DNA from: Wohlfahrtiimonas populi
GTDB lineage: Bacteria; Pseudomonadota; Gammaproteobacteria; Cardiobacteriales; Wohlfahrtiimonadaceae
Reading direction: 5' to 3'
Length of the DNA stretch: 39,392 bases
Assembly: GCF_002006795.1 (NCBI RefSeq)
Contig: NZ_MVDN01000004.1
Span: 205,458 to 244,849, forward strand
Part shown: positions 34,365 to 39,392 of the stretch, in pieces
Numbering within the stretch: the stretch's first letter is position 1
Layout of the letters: the number at the start of each line of letters is the position of its first letter
Program-made: the position numbers and the translations under genes
Notes under the pieces: model-generated
What the model was told of the DNA's origin: nothing
The model's database searches: none
The model's input: only the letters and a program-made list of their open reading frames with translations

Positions 34365-34388
34365 TAAAAAACCGAGATTTCTCTCGGT
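34365..34388 (-). terminator. Rho-independent terminator of pnp
   Basis: On the minus strand ACCGAGA, loop GAAA, TCTCGGT, then six T; 26 bases after the stop codon. The GAAA tetraloop should make it very stable. Confidence 0.92.
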
Positions 34389-34413
34389 CTTTCTTCATAC
34401 TATCTAAAGTAGA

Positions 34414-36522
34414 TTATTCTGCTGCTGGCGCAGGCGCATCAACATCTTTCATTGTTAAGCGGATACGGCCTTGCTTATCAATTTCCAATACTTTAACGCG
34501 AACAACTTGACCAACTTTCAAGTGATCAGATACATTTTGGATACGCTCTTCAGAAGGAATCTGAGAAACGTGAACCATACCATCACGGCCAGGCATCAAG
34601 TTAACGAATGCACCGAAGTCCATGATACGAACAACTGCTGATTCATAAATACGACCAACTTCGATATCAGCTGTGATTTCTTCAATACGCTTCTTAGCTT
34701 CTGCTGCTTGATCTGCATTAGATGCTGCGATTTTGATTGTACCGTCATCTTCGATTTCGATTACAGCACCAGTTTCTTCTGTAATACCACGGATTGTTAC
34801 GCCACCTTTGCCGATAACATCACGGATCTTATCAGGATTGATGCGGAAAATTGTGAAACGTGGTGCAAATTCAGAAATTTCTTCACGAGAAGTATTCAAC
34901 GTACTGCTCATTTCATTGATGATATGTAAACGCGCAACCTTAGCTTGTGCTAACGCTTGTTCCATAATTTCTTTAGTGATACCTGTGATTTTGATATCCA
35001 TTTGAAGTGCAGAAATACCATCAGTTGTACCTGCTACTTTAAAGTCCATATCACCTAAGTGATCTTCATCACCCAAGATATCTGTCAATACAGCAAAACG
35101 GTCGCCTTCTTTGATCAAGCCCATTGCAATACCAGCAACTGGAGCTTTCAAAGGAACACCTGCATCCATCAATGACAATGATGCACCACAAACTGATGCC
35201 ATTGAACTTGAACCGTTAGATTCAGTGATTTCAGATACAACGCGAACAGTGTATGGATATTCTTCCATGCTTGGCAATACAGCTTGAACACCACGTTTTG
35301 CTAAACGACCGTGACCGATTTCACGACGCTTAGGTGAACCAACCATACCAGTTTCACCTACAGAATATGGAGGGAAGTTGTAATGGAACAAGAATTTGTC
35401 TTTGTATTCGCCATCTAATGCATCAATGATTTGTGCATCGCGATCTGTACCCAAAGTTGTTACAACCAATGCTTGAGTTTCGCCACGTGTGAACAATGCA
35501 GAACCGTGTGTACGAGGTAAAACGCCAACACGAGAAATGATTGGACGAACTGTTGTTGTATCACGACCATCAATACGTGGTTTACCATCTAAGATATGAT
35601 CACGCACTAAACGGTAGCTCATGTCATCGATTACAGCGTTGATTACATCTTTTGTGAAATCATTATCTTCAGTGATCAAAGTTTCGATTGCTTCAGCACG
35701 CAATGCATCGATTGCAGCATAACGATCTGCTTTCACAGAAATTGTGTAAGCTGCTTCTAGTTTAGCTGTACCGAATGCTTTAACAGCTGCTTCTAATTCA
35801 GTATTTTTCTGTACTGTTTCATATTCAAATTTAGTTACGCCAACTTCTGCGCACAATGCATTGATGTTATCAACCACAACTTGCATTGATTGGTGACCGA
35901 ACATTACAGCGCCTAACATTACGTCTTCGCTCAATAATTCAGCTTCTGATTCAACCATCAACACTGCATCTTTAGTACCAGCTACAACCAAATCCAATTT
36001 AGATGTTGCCAATTGTTCTTTAGATGGGTTCAACAAGTATTCGCCGTTATCGTAACCAACACGCGCAACACCCAAAGGGCCTGCAAATGGTAAACCTGCT
36101 AATGATACAGCTGCTGACGCACCTATCATTGCTGGGATATCAGCACTTACTTCTGGATTAATTGATACAACTGTTGCAATTACTTGTGTTTCGTTTGTGA
36201 AGCCTTCAGCAAACAATGGGCGCAATGGACGATCGATCAAACGAGCAATCAATGTTTCCCCTTCGGAAGGACGTCCTTCACGACGGAAGAAACCACCAGG
36301 GATTTTACCTGCTGCATATGTGCGCTCTTGATAGTTCACAGTCAATGGGAAGAAATCACGAGTCGGATCAAACTTAGTAGATGCAACACATGTTACAAAT
36401 ACTACAGTACCTTCAACGTCAACTTTAACCGCTGCATTTGCTTGGCGAGCCATTTCACCAACTTCTAAAACAACCTTTTGGTTGCCATACATAAACTCTT
36501 TTTTAGTAGCTTTTAATTCCAT
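34414..36522 (-). CDS. pnp: Polynucleotide phosphorylase
   Basis: 3'-5' phosphorolytic exoribonuclease and degradosome component. It has 702 residues (E. coli 711). Two RNase PH domains are visible: [19 protein letters not shown] marks the first, and the second contains [17 protein letters not shown] with the catalytic aspartates. The KH domain has [15 protein letters not shown]; the S1 domain has [21 protein letters not shown]. The C-terminus ends DAPAPAAE, short and without a long degradosome tail. It follows rpsO, as in E. coli, with a structured leader between. Confidence 0.98.
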   Translation of the reverse strand: MELKATKKEFMYGNQKVVLEVGEMARQANAAVKVDVEGTVVFVTCVASTKFDPTRDFFPLTVNYQERTYAAGKIPGGFFRREGRPSEGETLIARLIDRPLRPLFAEGFTNETQVIATVVSINPEVSADIPAMIGASAAVSLAGLPFAGPLGVARVGYDNGEYLLNPSKEQLATSKLDLVVAGTKDAVLMVESEAELLSEDVMLGAVMFGHQSMQVVVDNINALCAEVGVTKFEYETVQKNTELEAAVKAFGTAKLEAAYTISVKADRYAAIDALRAEAIETLITEDNDFTKDVINAVIDDMSYRLVRDHILDGKPRIDGRDTTTVRPIISRVGVLPRTHGSALFTRGETQALVVTTLGTDRDAQIIDALDGEYKDKFLFHYNFPPYSVGETGMVGSPKRREIGHGRLAKRGVQAVLPSMEEYPYTVRVVSEITESNGSSSMASVCGASLSLMDAGVPLKAPVAGIAMGLIKEGDRFAVLTDILGDEDHLGDMDFKVAGTTDGISALQMDIKITGITKEIMEQALAQAKVARLHIINEMSSTLNTSREEISEFAPRFTIFRINPDKIRDVIGKGGVTIRGITEETGAVIEIEDDGTIKIAASNADQAAEAKKRIEEITADIEVGRIYESAVVRIMDFGAFVNLMPGRDGMVHVSQIPSEERIQNVSDHLKVGQVVRVKVLEIDKQGRIRLTMKDVDAPAPAAE

Positions 36523-36625
36523 AATTTTTACCTTTCATATAGTTTTAAAAAATTTCGGTAAAAGTTCTTGATACCAAGGGAGCTGACAAAACATTCTCTG
36601 AATCGCTTCATCACATAAACTTTTT

Positions 36626-36654
36626 CATATTCCTTGCCGTAGGCGAGGAATATA
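36626..36654 (-). promoter_or_regulatory. Long hairpin in the pnp leader (probable RNase III processing site)
   Basis: ATATTCCT pairs with AGGAATAT, continued by T-G and GCC/GGC around a GTA loop. It is a 12-bp stem about 105-130 bases before the pnp ATG. In E. coli a leader stem-loop at this place is cut by RNase III and lets PNPase autoregulate; equivalence here is by position and shape only. Confidence 0.6.
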
Positions 36655-36725
36655 TATGAAGCATCATTTAATATAAAAATGCTCTGTCAGAACCCTTCAA
36701 AACCCTTTTACCACAAAATAATGAA

Positions 36726-36752
36726 AGCCCTTACAGAAAAACTGCAAGGGCT
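36726..36752 (-). terminator. Leaky terminator between rpsO and pnp
   Basis: On the minus strand AGCCCTTGCAG, loop TTTTT, CTGTAAGGGCT (11 pairs with one G-U), then TTTCATTATTTT. The interrupted T tract fits partial read-through into pnp, as at the E. coli rpsO attenuator. Confidence 0.8.
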
Positions 36753-36786
36753 GTTCACTACATATTCATACGCATAATATTCAATA

Positions 36787-37053
36787 TTAGCGACGTAATT
36801 GTAAACGCTCAATCAAAGTCTGATAACGCGCTAAATCTTTACGCTTCAAGTAATCCAACAATTTACGACGTTGGTTAACCATTTGCAACAAACCACGGCG
36901 TGAGTGATGATCTTTCTTGTGAGCATCAAAGTGAGCACGCAATGCGTTGATGTTGTTAGTTAAAAGTGCAACTTGAACTTCAGGAGAACCTGTGTCGTTT
37001 TCGCCGCGTGCGAATTCAGCAACGATTGCTGCTTTTTTTTCTGTTGTTAACAT
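36787..37053 (-). CDS. rpsO: 30S ribosomal protein S15
   Basis: Primary 16S rRNA-binding protein of the small subunit platform. It has 88 residues (E. coli 89). It contains [34 protein letters not shown] and [19 protein letters not shown], the invariant S15 blocks that contact the 16S three-way junction. SD TTTGGAG precedes the ATG. Transcribed before pnp, as in most gammaproteobacteria. Confidence 0.99.
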   Translation of the reverse strand: MLTTEKKAAIVAEFARGENDTGSPEVQVALLTNNINALRAHFDAHKKDHHSRRGLLQMVNQRRKLLDYLKRKDLARYQTLIERLQLRR

Positions 37054-37147
37054 AAAGTTTAAAACTCCAAATAAAATAATGTTATGTCAATGGCGATGAC
37101 AGCATAATTGCCGAAGATTATACCGATATTTTTGTTAAAACAAAAGC

Positions 37148-37624
37148 CTAATCTATCTTTTTCAGTTGATCGCCAATTTCAATTCCTAAACGCTTGCGTT
37201 CACCTTTGCCTATTTCAAGCACGTATTTTCCTTGTGCTTTCGATGGATAAGATGGGCAAGGATCATTCAAGCAAGGCACAGCTTCAGCAAAATCTACTAA
37301 CACACCTTCTGCATTGAAATACAAAATATCCAATGGAATTTTTGTATTTTTCATCCAAAAGCTTAATGGCTGAGTTTTTTCAAACACAAATAACATGCCT
37401 TGACTTTCTGGCAAGATAAAACGATTCATCAAACCATAAGCTTGAGTTCTTGGTGTTGTTGCCAATTCCACTTGAATCGTTTTGTCATTAATCACAACAT
37501 CCGCTAAAGGCAAATGTGATTGACCATGTTGTTCATTGCGCTCTTGCCAAAATTCACCTGCTGTTGCGAATGATAACGATAGCGCCAATAGCGCTACAGA
37601 TGTTTGTTTCCAATTAGTGATCAT
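37148..37624 (-). CDS. DUF192 family exported protein
   Basis: A 158-residue periplasmic protein of unknown function. The signal peptide is MITNWKQTSVALLALSLSFATAG. DUF192 motifs are visible: ELATTPRTQAYGLMNR, GMLFVFEKTQPLSFWMKNT, and IPLDILYFNAEG. PCLNDPCPSYPS carries two cysteines and is followed by YVLEIGKGERKRLGIEIGD. A longer frame starts at 37669, but it only reads the His/Asp repeat DNA of roxA in another frame. The ATG at 37624 overlaps the roxA stop by 11 bases, with no SD, which implies translational coupling. Confidence 0.87.
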   Translation of the reverse strand: MITNWKQTSVALLALSLSFATAGEFWQERNEQHGQSHLPLADVVINDKTIQVELATTPRTQAYGLMNRFILPESQGMLFVFEKTQPLSFWMKNTKIPLDILYFNAEGVLVDFAEAVPCLNDPCPSYPSKAQGKYVLEIGKGERKRLGIEIGDQLKKID

Positions 37625-38831
37625 GATCGCAATCACCATCACATTCGTGGTCATGATCATCGCCATCAAAGAATGCTAAGATGCCTTGATTCACTAAGTC
37701 CACAACAAATTCTGCGGCAACTTCATCTTTCATGAATTGCAACATTTTGCCTGGGCTATATTGACGATTTTCACATAAGAACTGAACCAATTTCGTATGC
37801 TTTTTGTCTAATGCAAAACATTCGCCATTTGCATACATCACAACTTCATCCACTGTTTCACGGAAGTATAATGAAACTGTTGGTACACGTTCGATATCCG
37901 CACCATCTTCTAATAAGACTTGAACTTCATCTGTACTGAATTCTTCATCCAAAGTTTCAGGTTCCTGCCCTTCTTTGCATTCGCTCATGAAGCGACCAAA
38001 CCAATCAGCCACTAAATCACGATTATTAGACAAGCCTTCTTGGATCACTTTCATCACGCGATCAATATCATCATCATTCAATTCTGTTGAGAACTCACGT
38101 GGCAATAAATCTGCATCAGAATAACGTTCATCTGCGCCTGTGAATTGAATAATATCTTCCACAAAATCATGAATCATTTCACGATGCTTTGGCGCTCTAA
38201 AACCTACAGACCAAGTCATACTTTCACCAATCGCAACGCCGAAATGCCCAATTCTTGGTGGCAGATACAATAAATCGCCTGGCTCTACAATCCACTCTTC
38301 ATGAACATTGAATTTCTCAATTAAACGAATTGGTAAACCTGTCACGAAGTCATTTTCAGAAACTTCGTCATAGCTAATTTGCCATTTCTTTTTACCCATG
38401 CCTTGAATTAAGAACACATCGTAATCATCCCAATGTGCGCCCACTGTACCTTGATCCACAGCATAACTCACTTGCAGATCATCCATTCTCCATTCAGGAA
38501 TAAAATTGAAAGGATCTGAGAGAACACGCATTTGAGGCATAAATTTTTCAACATCGTTCACTAATAAAACCCATTTTTTCTCTGGTAAATTAGCAAAATC
38601 TTTATCTGCAAATGGTCCGCACTTTAATTCCCAATTGCGTTCTTCGAACACAAAACGAGAAGGCACACCTTCCTCACAGCTTAAACCAGCAATTTCATCT
38701 GGTGACATTGGGTCAACAAAGTCTTGAAACGCGTTCTTAACAAATAGAGGTTTTTTCTGCCAATAATCTCTGAAAAACTCTTCAATCGTCAATCCACCCA
38801 AAACTTTCATAGGTTTATTCGATTTGGTCAT
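37614..38831 (-). CDS. roxA: 50S ribosomal protein L16 arginine hydroxylase (JmjC cupin, YcfD)
   Basis: Fe(II)/2-oxoglutarate oxygenase that hydroxylates an arginine of ribosomal protein L16. It has 405 residues against 373 in E. coli. The iron ligands are His133 and Asp135 in VGAHWDDYDVF and His196 in PRIGHFGVA. FFRDYWQKKPLFVKNAF is the family N-terminus, and a winged-helix-like C-terminal domain follows. The extra length includes a C-terminal tail of His, Asp and Cys (residues about 388-405, DGDDHDHECDGDCDHDH) that looks metal-binding and is absent from E. coli. The start overlaps the upstream kinase stop by four bases (ATGA). Confidence 0.92.
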   Translation of the reverse strand: MTKSNKPMKVLGGLTIEEFFRDYWQKKPLFVKNAFQDFVDPMSPDEIAGLSCEEGVPSRFVFEERNWELKCGPFADKDFANLPEKKWVLLVNDVEKFMPQMRVLSDPFNFIPEWRMDDLQVSYAVDQGTVGAHWDDYDVFLIQGMGKKKWQISYDEVSENDFVTGLPIRLIEKFNVHEEWIVEPGDLLYLPPRIGHFGVAIGESMTWSVGFRAPKHREMIHDFVEDIIQFTGADERYSDADLLPREFSTELNDDDIDRVMKVIQEGLSNNRDLVADWFGRFMSECKEGQEPETLDEEFSTDEVQVLLEDGADIERVPTVSLYFRETVDEVVMYANGECFALDKKHTKLVQFLCENRQYSPGKMLQFMKDEVAAEFVVDLVNQGILAFFDGDDHDHECDGDCDHDH

Positions 38832-39392
38832 AAAAACATATCCTTTTTCGCTTTTTGATCTGAAATATAATTCGTCACTTCTTCCATAGAAGCGAGCGGT
38901 AAATAGAAATAGAATGTTGTGCCCACATTTTCCACTGAATCATAGTGTATTGTGCCACCCATTCTTTCAATGAATGCTTTAGAAATACTTAACCCCAAAC
39001 CAGTTCCTTTCGAACGATGCTTCGCATCATCAGCTTGAGCAAACTTCATAAAGACTTTATTTTTGAAACTCTCAGGAATACCGACACCATAATCTTGAAT
39101 ATCCACACGCACTTTTTTACCTTCCAAAATCACGCGCACATCCACTTTACTGTCTGGTTTTGAGAACTTTGCAGCATTGGATAATAAGTTACTCATCACT
39201 TGCGTTAAACGATCAGAATCACCCATCACATAAATTGGATAAGAAGGTAATTCGCTATAAATTTTAACACCTAAATTCTGAGCATATAACTCATTCACTT
39301 CGATAGATTGTCGGACAACTACAACAATATCAATTGTCTTCAAATGGAAATCCAATGTACCTAATTGTATCTTTTGGATATCCAAAATATCA
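38828..39392 (-). CDS. Sensor histidine kinase, C-terminal part (5' end outside window)
   Basis: The last 187 residues of a two-component histidine kinase. The frame is open to the window edge. The first visible codons read DILDIQKIQLGTL, the end of the dimerisation helix after the phospho-acceptor histidine. The ATPase domain follows: N box QVMSNLLSNAAKFSKP, G1 DYGVGIP, F box FMKFAQAD and G2 GTGLGLSISKAFIERMGG. No receiver domain follows. An internal TTG at 39385 is not the start. In E. coli the ycfD gene also follows a sensor kinase gene (phoQ), but this kinase domain looks more like PAS/hybrid-type kinases than PhoQ. Confidence 0.92.
   Translation of the reverse strand, partial: DILDIQKIQLGTLDFHLKTIDIVVVVRQSIEVNELYAQNLGVKIYSELPSYPIYVMGDSDRLTQVMSNLLSNAAKFSKPDSKVDVRVILEGKKVRVDIQDYGVGIPESFKNKVFMKFAQADDAKHRSKGTGLGLSISKAFIERMGGTIHYDSVENVGTTFYFYLPLASMEEVTNYISDQKAKKDMFL

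Noticed and set aside
37625-37669. N-terminal extension of the DUF192 protein (MMAMIMTTNVMVIAI)
   Set aside because: It is the repeat DNA of the roxA His/Asp tail read in another frame; the signal peptide begins at the ATG at 37624.
1-39392. tRNA, rRNA, insertion sequence or prophage
   Set aside because: No cloverleaf-like intergenic sequence, transposase, integrase, terminal repeat or phage gene was seen on either strand.

Overview
The window is chromosomal DNA from an AT-rich Gram-negative bacterium, most likely a gammaproteobacterium. GyrA, PNPase, S15, RppH, CysZ, Tag, RoxA and the bacterioferritins all align by eye with the enterobacterial or pseudomonad versions. There are lipoproteins with lipoboxes, a TonB-dependent receptor and a MipA-type outer-membrane protein. 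A Cardiobacteriales-like host (Ignatzschineria/Wohlfahrtiimonas group) would fit, but this is only a guess. I see no phage, transposon, CRISPR array, tRNA or rRNA.

Layout, left to right. (1) 1-6150, minus strand: a partial nnr (NAD(P)HX repair), a MATE pump with a MarC-family protein, and gyrA. (2) 6310-7710: a stand-alone RelA/SpoT-type nucleotidyltransferase with four tandem 28-residue repeats at its C-terminus, the most unusual protein here. (3) 7790-12890, minus: a heme-uptake operon (TonB receptor, periplasmic binding protein, permease, ATPase). (4) 13100-15470, plus: a divergent operon for a membrane-anchored triheme cytochrome c and a TsdA-like diheme cytochrome c, with a Fur-box-like site upstream. 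(5) 15530-18150: a Sel1-repeat lipoprotein, then a 760-base gene-free stretch that appears to hold a small RNA gene, then two bacterioferritin subunit genes. (6) 18166-20110, minus: a TetR regulator and FabF-like synthase with a palindromic operator. (7) 20128-26840: metQ, tag, mipA, cysZ, rppH, a DUF2884-like gene and an OPT transporter. (8) 26950-30420, plus: GntP permease, glycerate kinase and an AcuI/YhdH reductase. (9) 30413-34234, minus: two distant paralogues of an unrecognised exported protein flanking a tiny CxxC protein. (10) 34365-39392, minus: pnp and rpsO with a structured leader, then a histidine kinase, the ribosomal oxygenase roxA and a DUF192 gene in overlapping order.

A theme of the left half is iron and heme: heme import, five heme-c sites in two cytochromes, a two-subunit bacterioferritin, and two Fur-box-like sites. 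The most interesting candidate is a small RNA of about 84 nt (about 16654-16737). It has a consensus-like promoter, a 5' hairpin, an unpaired stretch with two UCCUCC-type anti-Shine-Dalgarno motifs, and a rho-independent terminator. One motif is perfectly complementary over 11 nt to the ribosome-binding site of the first bacterioferritin gene. The other is perfectly complementary over 10 nt to that of the TsdA-like cytochrome gene. This suggests a RyhB/FsrA-like regulator of iron proteins, but it is an inference from sequence only.

Starts were moved downstream of the longest reading frame in several genes (Sel1 lipoprotein, fabF-like, metQ, rppH, DUF2884-like, DUF192 and the two paralogues), because signal peptides, Shine-Dalgarno sites or terminators showed the longer start to be wrong.
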